From Flaccisagitta enflata (lineage: Eukaryota > Chaetognatha > Sagittoidea > Aphragmophora), in assembly GCA_965153355.1 (NCBI GenBank), contig OZ231127.1, forward strand, positions 48,980,001 to 49,044,000: 64,000 nucleotides of DNA, read 5' to 3'. How positions within the stretch are numbered: position 1 is the first letter of the stretch; the number at the start of each line of letters is the position of its first letter. Shown here piece by piece: positions 37,674 to 47,470 of the stretch. The notes beneath the pieces were generated by a model that ran no database searches, had not been told where the DNA came from, and worked only from the letters and a program-made list of their open reading frames with translations. A program made the translations under genes and the position numbers.

Positions 37674-37885
37674 ACGACGACGACGACGCGGATACGACTT
37701 CGGCGCTGTTGCGACTTAGGAGCTGTTACGACGCCGACGCTACTACAAACATCCCTCGGCGCTGTTACGACTTAGGCGCCGTTACGACTTTGACGCTGTG
37801 ACGACATTAGTGCTGTGACGACTTCGGCGCTGTAACGACTTCGGCGCTGTAACGACTTCGGCGCTGAAACGACTTCGGCGCAAAG
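37674..37885 (+). promoter_or_regulatory. Tandem 5' UTR repeats, candidate promoter monomers
   Basis: About ten imperfect units of 15-18 bp on the theme CGGCGCTGTAACGACTT, most regular just before the ORF1 start. Tandem 5' monomers act as promoters in some non-LTR elements (mouse L1, for example); that role here is inference. Confidence 0.5.
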
Positions 37886-39025
37886 ATGGCTCTAAAAGGA
37901 GCAACGGCAGCGACGGTGGCGGCTGCGGTAGCGGCGGTCAACAAAGATCTGTTGGACATAGACGAGAGGGATGAAAGTGATGGAATCCCGTACGATCCAC
38001 CACCGACGGTCCCATTCGACGCAGCCCTGGATATGCCAGATACGCGAGCGACGAGAGGCGACGGCGAAACGCGGGAAACTCGAGCGACAAGAGGAAAAGA
38101 AGGAAAAAGTTTGCCGAAGTTTCCGTGTGGTCATTGCAGAAAGGGTTGCACCAAAGGAACGAGCCTAATGTGCGGTTTTTGCGAGTTCTGGTTCCACGCA
38201 AATTGCGTGGATGGAATGACGCCCGAATTCATAGAATCATGTGATAAGATGAACAGGATGACCGGAAACTCGGCCTTTCTTTGCCTGATTTGCCGCAAGT
38301 TGGTTGGTAAGATCAACATCAGCCTGAAGGACCTGCAGGCGCAGATCAAAGTGCTGCATGCGGAGCTGAAGACGGCAAAACTTGAACGAGATTTCATGGC
38401 TGCGAAGATCGAGAAAATGGAAAACGAGTCCGCCCAGGTAACCGAAAAGGTGATTGTCATTGAAAGTGAAATCGAATCAGGGATGGAAAAAGCGAAGGAA
38501 GAAGTAAAGGACGAGATGACGACTGAGCTCAAGGAGAGGGAAGAGAAGAGCGTGAATCTGGTGATCTACGGGGTAGCCGAATCGGAGAAAACCACCGGGG
38601 CAGAGAGGGAAGCGGAAGACGTGGAGACGGTAACGAAGATGGCAGAAGCAATCGAAGTGGAGCTCAAGGGTGCGGTGGAGGTGCGCTATCGCGCGGGAAA
38701 GAAGGTTCCGGAAGCAACGCGGCCAAGGCCAATGATCGTGAGGATTGAGGACGAAGAGACGAGGGAGAAGATCATGACAAACGCGCGGAAACTGGCAAGG
38801 AAGGAAGAGTGGAAGGAGGTTTTTGTCTCGAGGGATCTGACTTACAAGCAAAGGATGGAAGCCAACAAATTGGAGGAGAAGCTCAGGAAGGACGCAGAAA
38901 GGATGAATGATGAGGCAAAAAAGGACGGAAAGGGGGGCGGCAGCTACAGAGTGGTGGGAGTGAGGGCAAAGAACCGAAGAGTGGAGTGGCGGGAGGACAG
39001 AGGAGCGAGAGGAGGAGGGGTGTGA
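37886..39025 (+). CDS. ORF1 protein with PHD-like zinc finger
   Basis: A 379-residue nucleic-acid-binding protein of the retrotransposon. After an acidic, low-complexity N-terminus, residues of about 78-140 form a PHD-like finger: CGHCRKGC, LMCGFCEFWFHANC and later FLCLICRK give the Cys/His spacing. A predicted coiled coil follows (about 145-215, heptad-like KLERDFMAAKIEKMENES). Then comes a domain opening SVNLVIYGVAES (about 222) with ARPRPMIVRI-like beta strands (here TRPRPMIVRI), recalling the RRM/C-terminal region of L1/CR1-type ORF1 proteins. The C-terminus is basic and Gly-rich. PHD fingers are known in ORF1 of CR1-type elements. The ATG at 37886 directly follows the 5' repeats. Its end overlaps ORF2 by 40 nt in another frame. 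Confidence 0.85.
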   Translation: MALKGATAATVAAAVAAVNKDLLDIDERDESDGIPYDPPPTVPFDAALDMPDTRATRGDGETRETRATRGKEGKSLPKFPCGHCRKGCTKGTSLMCGFCEFWFHANCVDGMTPEFIESCDKMNRMTGNSAFLCLICRKLVGKINISLKDLQAQIKVLHAELKTAKLERDFMAAKIEKMENESAQVTEKVIVIESEIESGMEKAKEEVKDEMTTELKEREEKSVNLVIYGVAESEKTTGAEREAEDVETVTKMAEAIEVELKGAVEVRYRAGKKVPEATRPRPMIVRIEDEETREKIMTNARKLARKEEWKEVFVSRDLTYKQRMEANKLEEKLRKDAERMNDEAKKDGKGGGSYRVVGVRAKNRRVEWREDRGARGGGV

Positions 39026-39735
39026 AAGTAGCATTTACGAATGCGCAGAGCATCAACAACAAGATACACGAGTTACGAGCAATAATAACTGTTATGGAAC
39101 CCGATATTGTAGCTATAACAGAATCGTGGACCAATGAAATGATCGGGAATGAGTTGTTGGTGATAGACGGATTCGAAATGGTGGTGCGAGAAGATAGGAA
39201 GGATACTGAAGGAGGAAGGGGAGGAGGCATCCTGGTGTATGCACGGAAAGAACTGAATGTATGGCGAGAAGACGGTCCCCCAGGCTTTAATCAAGGGGCC
39301 ACCGTAAAAGTAAAATGTGGATGCGAGGACTTGGCTTTACATGTTATTTATCGGTCGCCAAATTCGAAAAAAAACAACGATGCGTCCTTGAATGAATGGG
39401 TCAAATGCAGGAATGGAATAAATGTGATCATTGGTGACCTAAATTACCCGGATATTGACTGGCTTACAGGAACGGCGGGCAGCAGGGGACGGGATTTCTA
39501 CGAAGCGGCGTCAGAAGCATTCTTTGAACAATATGTAACGGAGGCGACGCACGTGAGCGGGAACTTACTGGACCTCATCCTTTGCAACCGCGGCGAAATC
39601 ATTAATACGGTGACCATGGAAGGAAAAATTGGTAAGAGCGACCATGAAATTATTTCATTCGAGCTTGGGATTGACGAGAAACGTACCAAAACCAACGTAA
39701 GTCCTTTAATTATAAACGCGCTAACTTTAAGGAAA
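38986..39735 (+). CDS. Endonuclease part of CR1/L2-like ORF2
   Basis: About 250 residues of an APE-type endonuclease that nicks the insertion site. Motifs: AFTNAQSINNKI, DIVAITESW (catalytic Glu), GGILVYARKEL, VIYRSPNS, VIIGDLNYPDIDW (Asp/Asn), NLLDLILCN and IGKSDHEIISF (SDH). All catalytic blocks look intact. The start at 38986 lies inside ORF1, 40 nt before its stop. The frame is lost between about 39690 and 39735: it continues to a stop at 39748-39750 with unrelated residues, while the sequence typical for the linker (NYKRANFKEM) appears in the next frame. One missing base, or two extra, would account for this. Confidence 0.85.
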
Positions 39736-41870
39736 TGCGGGCAGCGATAAGCAGTATCGATTGGAAAGCAGTAATGCAAGACTTGGGAGTAAACGATGCG
39801 TGGTTATGTATAAAAGAGAATATTAAGGAACAAATGAAGAGGCATATACCACTTCACAAAAGTCGCGTGGTGCACGAACCTCCGTGGATGACTAAAAACT
39901 TGAAGAAAAAGATAGAAGAAAAAAAAGGGGCATGGAATAGATGGAAGCGATCAAAAAGAGAAGTTGATCGGGAAGATTACAGAAGAAAAGAAAAAGAAGT
40001 GAAGAAGATTATACGGAACGAGAAGAACAAAACTGAGAAAAATATTATGATATACAGAAAGACAAATCCTAAGCTGTTTTATTCCCATGTGAACAGGGCG
40101 AAAAAAACCAAAAGCAAAATCGGACCTCTAATGAATGACCAGAAAGTAATCATAAGCGATCCAAAAGAACAAGCAACGGTCATGAATGAGTATTTTGCTT
40201 CGGTCTTTACAACATCATACAACGAACCGCCAACACCCCGCGAACTGACGGATGGAAGCGAAGAATTGACGGAAATTAAAATAACGAATAGTCACGTAAC
40301 AGAAGCGATCGAGAAACTCAAAGAATATTCGGCCCCCGGACCCGACGAAATCCCACCAAAAGTAATCAAAGAATTGAGGACTGAATTAGTGACGCCTCTC
40401 ACCATTTTATTTCAGAAGTCGATGGATGCGGGAAAAATACCAGACGATTGGAGAGAAGCCAACGTGACGCCGCTGTTTAAGAAAGGCAAGAAATCCGACC
40501 CTGGTAATTATCGCCCAGTTAGTTTGACGAACGTGATCGGCAAAACGATGGAAAGGGTGGTTAAGGAAGCTCTGACGAGATATATTGAGACAAACAATCG
40601 GCTCTCTGACTCGCAACATGGCTTCAGGAATGGACGATCAACCCAGACTAACATGATTGAATACCTTAATGTCACGACGAAATGGCTTGACGAAGGTAAG
40701 AACTTCGATGTTCTGTATTTTGACTTTTCAAAAGCGTTTGACAAAGTCTGCCATAAAAGGCTATTGGTTAAACTGAAAGAAGCTGGAGTGGGTGGAAATG
40801 TCCTAAAATGGTTGGAGGACTGGCTGAAGGATCGAAAGCAACGGGTAAAGGTCGAGGATGAATGGTCGGAGTGGCTTGAGGTAGTGAGTAGCGTGGTTCA
40901 AGGATCGGTCCTGGGCGGAATACTATTTGATATTTTCATTGATGATATTGACGTTGCAGCACTGGAGGCCATGGTGTGGAAATTTGCGGACGATACCAAG
41001 GCAGCCAAGATCATCGAATCGGAAGAAGACGGAAGGCAGATGCAGGCAATTGTTGACAGCATGGCGGCATGGGCTGAAAAATGGGGCATGGCCTTCAATG
41101 GAACCAAATGCAAGGTCCTCCACGTTGGTCGAACAAATCCGAGGTGCAAGTATTACTTGAGCGGTAAGGAGATCGAAGCTGTAAAGGATGAAAAAGACCT
41201 TGGCATTTACATTGAAGACAGCCTGAAACCAGCCAAGCAATGCGCGGCAGCGGCAAAGGCAGCAAATTTTGCCCTCGGTCAACTGCAGAGGTCATTCCAC
41301 TACAGAAAAAAGGCTCATCTGGTGCCTCTTTACAAAACTTTTGTAAGGCCCCGGCTGGAACATGCGGTTGCGGCATGGAGTCCATGGCTGGAATCTGACA
41401 TCAAGAGTTTGGAGAAGATTCAGGAACGCCTTATTAAGATGTTATCAGATGTCCGGGGAAACACATACGAGGAAAAATTGAAGGACGCGGGACTGACTAC
41501 GTTAAAAGAAAGGAGAGAACGTGGCGATGCAATCCAAACATTTAAAGCGCTGAAGGGATTCAGCAAAGTAGAGCGGGAAAAATGGTTTCAGACAGTTCCC
41601 GACGATGCAAGACCTACGAGAACAACGGCAACCGTAAACGAAGAAGGTGAAGTGAAAAAAAAGGAATCGGTGTTAGTGGTAGAGAGAGCGCGACTCGAAA
41701 TCCGACGCAACGCCTTCCCCATCCGAGCGGCGAAAGGTTGGAATGAGCTACCAGAAAATGTCAAGAGTAGCACGTCGATTAACGGTTTCAAATGGGCATA
41801 TGACAAATGGAGAGATACCAAAAAAAAACTCGAATACGGACGATACAAATTCGAACACGGAACACATTGA
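39735..41870 (+). CDS. Reverse transcriptase part of CR1/L2-like ORF2
   Basis: A 711-residue open frame with all RT blocks: SAPGPDEIPPKVI (about 195-207), NYRPVSLTNVIGKTMERVV, QHGFRNGRSTQTN, palm motif A VLYFDFSKAFDKV (about 327-339), a motif B variant SVVQGSVLGGILF (about 387-399; PQGS is usual, so Val replaces Pro), motif C FADD (about 418-421), NGTKCKVLHVG and EKDLGIYIED. The C-terminal region ends with RNAFPIRAAKGWNELPENV, a block common to CR1/L2/Jockey-type ORF2. The first Met is not the true start, since the frame is open upstream and should be fused to the endonuclease. It would perform target-primed reverse transcription if expressed. Confidence 0.9.
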   Translation: MRAAISSIDWKAVMQDLGVNDAWLCIKENIKEQMKRHIPLHKSRVVHEPPWMTKNLKKKIEEKKGAWNRWKRSKREVDREDYRRKEKEVKKIIRNEKNKTEKNIMIYRKTNPKLFYSHVNRAKKTKSKIGPLMNDQKVIISDPKEQATVMNEYFASVFTTSYNEPPTPRELTDGSEELTEIKITNSHVTEAIEKLKEYSAPGPDEIPPKVIKELRTELVTPLTILFQKSMDAGKIPDDWREANVTPLFKKGKKSDPGNYRPVSLTNVIGKTMERVVKEALTRYIETNNRLSDSQHGFRNGRSTQTNMIEYLNVTTKWLDEGKNFDVLYFDFSKAFDKVCHKRLLVKLKEAGVGGNVLKWLEDWLKDRKQRVKVEDEWSEWLEVVSSVVQGSVLGGILFDIFIDDIDVAALEAMVWKFADDTKAAKIIESEEDGRQMQAIVDSMAAWAEKWGMAFNGTKCKVLHVGRTNPRCKYYLSGKEIEAVKDEKDLGIYIEDSLKPAKQCAAAAKAANFALGQLQRSFHYRKKAHLVPLYKTFVRPRLEHAVAAWSPWLESDIKSLEKIQERLIKMLSDVRGNTYEEKLKDAGLTTLKERRERGDAIQTFKALKGFSKVEREKWFQTVPDDARPTRTTATVNEEGEVKKKESVLVVERARLEIRRNAFPIRAAKGWNELPENVKSSTSINGFKWAYDKWRDTKKKLEYGRYKFEHGTH

Positions 41871-41961
41871 CTCCGGAAATGTGTGAAAAAAAAATCGTCC
41901 CGTCAAAGATGCAACAACGTCTCCGCAATGTTGGCAATAGCCGACCTAGGAGATCTACATC

Positions 41962-41990
41962 ATCAATTCAATTCAATTCAATTCATGTTC
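41962..41990 (+). repeat. (AATTC)n 3' tail
   Basis: About four AATTC units close the retrotransposon 3' UTR, in place of poly(A). Confidence 0.6.
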
Positions 41991-41997
41991 CAACTGC

Positions 41998-42250
41998 ATA
42001 ATTAGAGCTTAATCTACTAGCAAAATTGATTTGGAATTGATCTTGGCACTCCGTCATTGAAAGATATTATTTTGAGGAGAAAAGAAAAAATGTCATTTTC
42101 AATGAAATATCTAAATCTTTTGAAAATCATAATTTCTCTTCTAATAGGTAAAAAACTTTGGGATTGGTCTCATTCGACAGCAATTTTTAAGTATTTTATC
42201 TGTTAAAATTTCCAGCTCAATCCGCAGAGCGATTTTTGCGAAAATGGATT
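41998..42250 (-). repeat. Dispersed repeat R3, copy a
   Basis: The inverse of this stretch matches 46010-46260 in order: CAATGACGGAGTGCC, 'agatcaa', 'aatcgattttgc', AGTAGATT, then GAGACCAATCCC and CGATTAGAAGAG-like blocks. Non-coding. It lies between the retrotransposon tail and the next F element. Confidence 0.6.
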
Positions 42251-42287
42251 TTAAAACTGATAAAAGTAAAAAATACTTAAAAAAAAT

Positions 42288-42856
42288 AGTCGCAAAAGCG
42301 TTAGATGGTCAGCGGTACCCGTTGCCCCTATGTGAGTGTACATGGGTGTGTGATGGTGAGAGGGGCAGCGGCCCCGAAGGGGCCGATGACCGATGCTTAG
42401 TGAGTTTTGAAGCTCCAGGCTTGAATTTTAGCATCAGTAATAGGATTTGAGCCATGAGGCTGTGATTGGACCCATGAAGCTGTGATTTGAGCCTCAAGGT
42501 GGTGATTGGTGCATTGAGGTGATGATCTGATCCTCAAAGCTTTGATTTGAGTCTTGAGGCTGTGATTTGAGCCTCAAGGCTGTAATTTGAGCCTTGAGGC
42601 TATGATTTGAGCCAAGATGCTGCGATTTAAGCCAAGATGCTGGGATTTGAGCCTTGAGGCTGGGATATGAGGCTTGAAGCTGGGATTTGAGGTTTGAGTT
42701 TGGAATTTGAGCCTCAAGACTAGGATTTGGGCCTCAAGACTAGGGCTTAGTTCCCAAGGCCCGGATATGAGCTTCGGAGGGGGTGGACGGAGAAGAAGGA
42801 AAAATTTCCCCTATGTGTGAAAGCATAGGTCATCGGCCCCTTCGGGGCCGCTGCCC
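42288..42856 (-). mobile_element. F foldback element with minisatellite core, copy 4
   Basis: Starts AGTCGCAAAAGCGTTAGATG, then GGTCAGCGGTACCCGTTGCC, then the arm GGGGCAGCGGCCCCGAAGGG. About 20-bp units like GATTTGAGCCTCAAGGCTGT fill 42420-42780. The right arm GCATAGGTCATCGGCCCCTT continues to CGGGGCCGCTGCCC at 42856. Same orientation and arms as the copy at 4080. Confidence 0.65.
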
Positions 42857-43221
42857 AAAAAACGGACCGCATGTTTGTCAGTATTTCACACCAAAGCAAT
42901 GAGTAAAACAAAATAAAATCGGTGACCATTTTGAAGCTCTGTGAAAGATCTTTCAAATGAGACGTTGCTGGTTGGCCTAGCTTTATCCGTTAAGAAATGG
43001 TATTGGGATGAAGACAGGTTGTCAGGAATTTGAGAATTCACTGTAGGATAGTCATGTTTTTGTTTGTTGTAACATGGAAACTAAACGCATTGAGTAGAAA
43101 ATTTGTTCTTGGCGCCATTCTGAAGAAAATTCGAAGCTCCTTAATTTGCTCATGGATATCAAGTGGCTGAGATAATTCTGAATTGCATCATTAAGAAAAA
43201 CGTTCAGACAAAAAATACTAA
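42857..43221. other. Unassigned DNA
   Basis: Nothing recognised. Confidence 0.5.
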
Positions 43222-43362
43222 TGAAAACACCAGTTGCGGACGGGTGGGCAGGGGCGGAAACGCGCGTTTTCCCACTTTTCGACTCGTGCTTAGGGACCAA
43301 CGGACGGACGGACGGACGGACGGACAAAGCCTCTTATAGAGTTGCGTGTCCGCAACTAAAAA
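43222..43362 (+). mobile_element. M module copy 9 (AGTTGC variant)
   Basis: AGTTGCGGAC (43232-43241) is the perfect complement of GTCCGCAACT (43348-43357), followed by AAAAAG. The interior has GGGTGGGCAGGGGCGG, 'acgcgcgttttcccac' and (GGAC)n repeats. The usual ACAAGGCCGGATACAC start is missing. Confidence 0.65.
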
Positions 43363-43364
43363 GA

Positions 43365-43789
43365 CAATATTTGCCCTTTTTCCAATTGGTGATATTTTTC
43401 TTGCAACCTATGCCATTTTTAAACAAATAAAGCTACAGATACCAGCAACGTCGCATTAGAACGATTTTTCGAAGATCTTTCTAATGGTCATGAATTTTTT
43501 ATTGATCAAGCTTTTGGATTAGCAGAAATAAGAAAAACAATTTATCCGGTTTTTTTCATATAGCACAAGAACTCTTTTAATTAGCGACACACTAGAACCA
43601 TAAACCAACCAATGGTTGGTTTGTCTGACCAATAGGTGGTCAGTTTGTCTGTCTCTCAATCAACTGGCTGACATTTTAATTGGGAGAGTTTTTTTTTTTT
43701 TGCGTTTTCAGTTGATTTTTGCATCAGTGCCCCTGTACATACGGCTTTCTGTTTCACTGCACTTGTCTAGTGCAATCGGTATCTAGAGG
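43365..43789. other. Unassigned DNA
   Basis: Nothing recognised apart from short CCAATGGTTGG-type palindromes near 43608-43620. Confidence 0.45.
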
Positions 43790-43797
43790 GTAACAAG

Positions 43798-43933
43798 TAG
43801 GGATGTGGAAGCGGTCGATTTTAGTGCCGCTTCCACCGCTTCCGCTTCCGCTTCCGCTTCCATTTTGTATTACAAATATTAGTAGCTATCCCATCCTCCA
43901 AAACGGAAGCGGTCTATCGCTTCCACATCCCTA
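43798..43933. mobile_element. hAT-like MITE, 136 bp
   Basis: Ends TAGGGATGTGGAAGCGGTCG and 'cgcttccacatcccta' are inverted. GTAACAAG flanks both sides (43790-43797, 43934-43941), an 8-bp duplication. The TAGGGATG end matches the hAT style. The interior contains CTTCCG repeats. It landed in the 5' edge of M module copy 10. Confidence 0.8.
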
Positions 43934-43935
43934 GT

Positions 43936-44128
43936 AACAAGGCCGGATACAAGGCTACCAAAGTCGCGTGCGGGTAGGCAGGAGCCATATTTGAGGTCAC
44001 TGGACCATTTGGGCAAGAGCAGTGAGGTCAAAGTAATAAAATCATAAAAAAAGTCAAATGTGACCAACCAACCGACCGACTGACCGACGGACAAAAGGGT
44101 TGTAGAGTCGCATGCACGCGACTAAAAA
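43936..44128 (+). mobile_element. M module copy 10
   Basis: AACAAGGCCGGATACAAGGC start; AGTCGCGTGC (43962-43971) is the perfect complement of GCACGCGACT (44114-44123), then AAAAA. The interior carries the GAGGTCACTGGACCATTTGG block and GACC/AACC repeats. Confidence 0.7.
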
Positions 44129-44164
44129 TGATTTGGAACCAGGCCTGTTTCTACTTGTGACAAC

Positions 44165-44300
44165 CGCGTTTTAGATGGGCCACTTGGTCGCTCACTATGT
44201 TCGTACACTCGCACCGCTCAATCTTTGCACTTGTTCCGCAGCACTTTGGTTCATGAGCTCGCTCACCTTTCGATCACTCCCTCGTGGGATTTCTGAATGT
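44165..44300 (+). repeat. Dispersed repeat R4, copy a
   Basis: Shares GGCCACTTGGTCGCTCAC and following GCTC-rich and CACTCC..GATGGGAT-like blocks with 57440-57570. Non-coding. Confidence 0.45.
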
Positions 44301-44843
44301 GTTCACACTGTGCACACTGGAAAATAAGGCATGCTGACCCGTCTGTACCATCTGTCTAGAGTCTGTAAGAGCAATGGTTCACATTTTTGTACATAGAGGC
44401 CGCCTCTTTTGATTCCGAGAAAGTGCAATGAAAACAAAAAACTCTCACTCCCCTGCAGCTTCTCCTGCCTCTCAGCTGTCTCTGCTGTCGCCCTGCTGCT
44501 TTTTGATCCCGTTTTTTGAGTGAAAAAATCGATGAAAGATGCGATGATGGATATCTATCTTGCAATGAACAGATATTGCAACTATTTTCCATGTGCTATA
44601 ACTCCTAAAGTGATAAAAAGTGTATCTTCAGATTTTAAACCTAGAATCGTTATTGCCATAGCTAGAGGAAGAGCCTAATCTTTCCATGGCAAAAGGCGGC
44701 AATAGATTTTTTTTTCTATCTCAGTAATGACATAAAGAGGAAAACAATACTTAAAGTTACTATCTGGGCAATACAAGATAATGAATTGTTGGAAACTGGT
44801 GTGGATCACTTTCCATAAGGCCTATCTATAGATCTATCAATCA
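44301..44843. other. Unassigned DNA
   Basis: Nothing recognised. Confidence 0.5.
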
Positions 44844-45000
44844 AACAAGGCCGGATACACGGCCAATACCAGTTGCGGACGGGTGGGCAGGGGCAGAAAC
44901 GCGCGTTTTCACACTTTTCGACTCGTGTTGACGGACCGACCAACCGACGGACGGACGGACGGACAAAGCCTCTTATAGAGTTGCGTGTCCGCAACTGAAA
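44844..45000 (+). mobile_element. M module copy 11 (AGTTGC variant)
   Basis: Starts AACAAGGCCGGATACACGGC; AGTTGCGGAC (44871-44880) is the perfect complement of GTCCGCAACT (44987-44996), then GAAAA. The interior is close to copy 9, including 'acgcgcgttttcacac' and (GGAC)n. Confidence 0.7.
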
Positions 45001-45217
45001 ATGAAATAAAAAATTCAATATTTATTCGCCATATCACTAAGAAAACGACCTTAGTGCTGTGCCAGTGTAAGTGAACGAGCAAGAATGGTAGCGCGAATCT
45101 CGACTGAGACAAAGAAAACCAAAACAACGTGAACAAGCCCAGTGGTTCCAAGTAGTGATTCTTTACAACACCTCAACAATTACCTATGCAGCAAAATAAA
45201 CAGCAGCATCTGCAACG

Positions 45218-45352
<135 letters not shown>

Positions 45353-45426
45353 TCAGTGAAATAAGCAGCTTGAGCGGCAGCAGTAGCGACGGTAGAAGCA
45401 GCAGCGGCATTAGAAAATGGATAGTA

Positions 45427-45576
45427 ACTAGGCTGGATACACAGCTATCCAGTCGCAGACAGTTGGGCAGGAGCAGTAGTGCAAAAATCGCTCGAAATTC
45501 AAAAATGTTACGGGACCGACGGACCAACGGACCGACCGACTTGGCAAGGAGGAGTCACGTGTCCGCGACTAAAAAC
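45427..45576 (+). mobile_element. M module copy 12 (degenerate)
   Basis: AACTAGGCTGGATACACAGC start, AGTCGCAGAC (45451-45460) and GTCCGCGACT (45561-45570), complementary except for one position, then AAAAA. The interior is short, with GACCGACGGACC repeats. Confidence 0.55.
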
Positions 45577-46009
45577 TAGCATCACGGAATTCAAAAGGCT
45601 GTCCGTAACGTGAAATTCTTGATGACGCGAAATTGGCTGAATTAGTGATCTTTGAGCATAATAAGCCCCTGCCCAACCAATATACAGCTCCTCTTCACCC
45701 TTTTTTCTGCCCCTGCCTATCTGTATACTTCCCCTGCCCACTGCCAGCGATTGGAAGAGAAGCGATGACCTGATGAAGATTGAAGAATTTCGATTAATTT
45801 ACTAAGTGAAGATTTTGACTTATGTGCTGGTGTGAAGCGGTCCTTTACTAATCACTACGGCTCGCCTCGCGGCTTATGGACCCGGATGCATCATTTATCA
45901 GATCTATCTTGGCCAGAAGAATCATATCCCGCGTACACGCGCGTTTACAGAGTTGTTACAGATAGAGTAAGAAAAAAGTGAAAAATCATATGTCCCTTTT
46001 TGAAAAAGA
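45577..46009. other. Unassigned DNA with G-rich core motifs
   Basis: Minus-strand copies of a GGGCAGGGG motif recur at about 45665-45740, the same core seen in M modules and in the 16326-18612 transposon. Nothing else was recognised. Confidence 0.4.
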
Positions 46010-46330
46010 AAATCAATTTTCTTAAAAACTACTTGGCCGATTGAGCTTAGATTTTTAGCCGAGTAAAATCGGCTTCGAATGAGACCAATCCCCAACTTTT
46101 CAGCCGATTAGAAGAGGAGTTATGATTTTATGAAGATTTAAATATTTCAATGAATTAAGATAATTTTCATTTTCTCTCCAAAATTGCATTTGTCAATGAC
46201 GGAGTGCCTAGATCAAGTTCAAATCGATTTTGCGAGTAGATTGGGCTCTTATTTTGCAATTGGAACATGAAAAGTGCTTGGAAATAATTTGATTTTCTAA
46301 TGCCCATATTGAGCCCATCCTAATATACAA
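46010..46330 (+). repeat. Dispersed repeat R3, copy b
   Basis: Inverted, diverged copy of 41998-42250. Its right half (GATCAAGTTCAAATCGATTT, AGTAGATTGG) also matches 53655-53790. A pogo-like MITE end (TACAGTTGAACCTCG) begins about 25 bp further right, at 46354. Confidence 0.6.
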
Positions 46331-46559
46331 TCGATGAAGGGCAAATACAAAACTACAGTTGAACCTCGTAATAGCGGATGTCAAGTTTTTACTGTTATTT
46401 AGGCGAATTTCTGTTATTGCCAATGTAAGAAAAAAAAAGAAATGCCATGGAATGACCGGGAATTTATATCCGTTATTGGTGGATGTCCGTTACTCTTGGG
46501 TGGGTCCTCTTCCTTTTTTTCTTATTCTTCTTTTTCTTCCTCTTTCTCTTATTCGTATT

Positions 46560-46705
46560 GTTCGTATTGTTCGTATTGTTCTTTTTTTTTTTCTTTTTCT
46601 ATTTCTTTTTCTTTTTCTTCTTCTTTTTTCTTCTTCTTCTTCTTCTTTTTCTTTTTCTTTTTCTTTTTCTTTTTCTTTTTCTTTTTCTTTTTCTTTTTCT
46701 TTTTC

Positions 46706-46736
<31 letters not shown>

Positions 46737-47255
46737 TTTCTTTATCTTCTTTTTCTTTTTCTTTTTCTTTTTCTTTTTCTTTTTCTTTTTCTTGTTCTTG
46801 TTCTTTTTCTTTTTCTTTTTCTTTTTCTTTTTCTTTTTCTTCTTTTACTTTTTCTTTTTGTTTTTCTTTTTTTTCTTCATCTTCTTCTCTTTTCTTCTTC
46901 TTCTTCTTCTTCTTCTTCTTCTTTTTCTTCTTTTTCTTTTCTTTTCTTTTTTCTTTTTTCTTTTCTTTTTCTTTCTTCTTCTTCTTTTTCTTTTTCTTTT
47001 TCTTTTTCTTTTTCTTTTTCTTTTTCTTCTTCTTCTTCTTCTTCTTCTTTTTCTTTTCTTCTCTCTCTTTTTCTTCTTCTTCTTCTTCTTCTTCTTCTTC
47101 TTCTTCTTCTTCTTCTTCTTCTTCTTCTTCTTCTTCTTCTTCTTCTTCTTCTTCTTCTTCTTCTTCTTCTTCTTCTTCTTCTTCTTCTTCTTCTTCTTCT
47201 TCTTCTTCTTCTTCTTCTTCTTCTTCTCCTTCTTCTTCTTCTTCTTCTTCTTCCT
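46560..47255. repeat. (TTC)n and (CTTTTT)n polypyrimidine array
   Basis: About 700 bp of almost pure pyrimidine on the plus strand. Long poly-F, poly-L, poly-S, poly-K, poly-E and poly-R frames are artefacts. Confidence 0.97.
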
Positions 47256-47390
47256 CCCTGCAGCATCGCTTACGCAACGTTTCTTCTGAATCGCCTTTGA
47301 CCCCCGAGAGACTCTCGCGTGCGAAATAATGAATTGCCAATGTACCTGACTGATTCTCTCTCTATATCTCTTTCTCCTTTCACTCATTCG

Positions 47391-47395
<5 letters not shown>

Positions 47396-47467
<72 letters not shown>
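47396..47467. repeat. (CT)n microsatellite
   Basis: Dinucleotide array. Confidence 0.95.

Positions 47468-47470
<3 letters not shown>

Larger units (their letters stand above)
37674..41990 (+). mobile_element. CR1/L2-like non-LTR retrotransposon, near full length
   Basis: Order: short tandem repeats (5' UTR), ORF1 (37886-39025), ORF2 endonuclease (38986-39735 in frame) and RT (39735-41870 in a second frame), then a short 3' UTR ending in an (AATTC)n tail. There are no LTRs. An endonuclease followed by an FADD-type RT and a tail of short repeats, not poly(A), fits the CR1/L2 group. A one-base frame change separates the two ORF2 domains; otherwise the coding frames are open, so the copy is young. 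Target duplication not identified. Confidence 0.85.
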
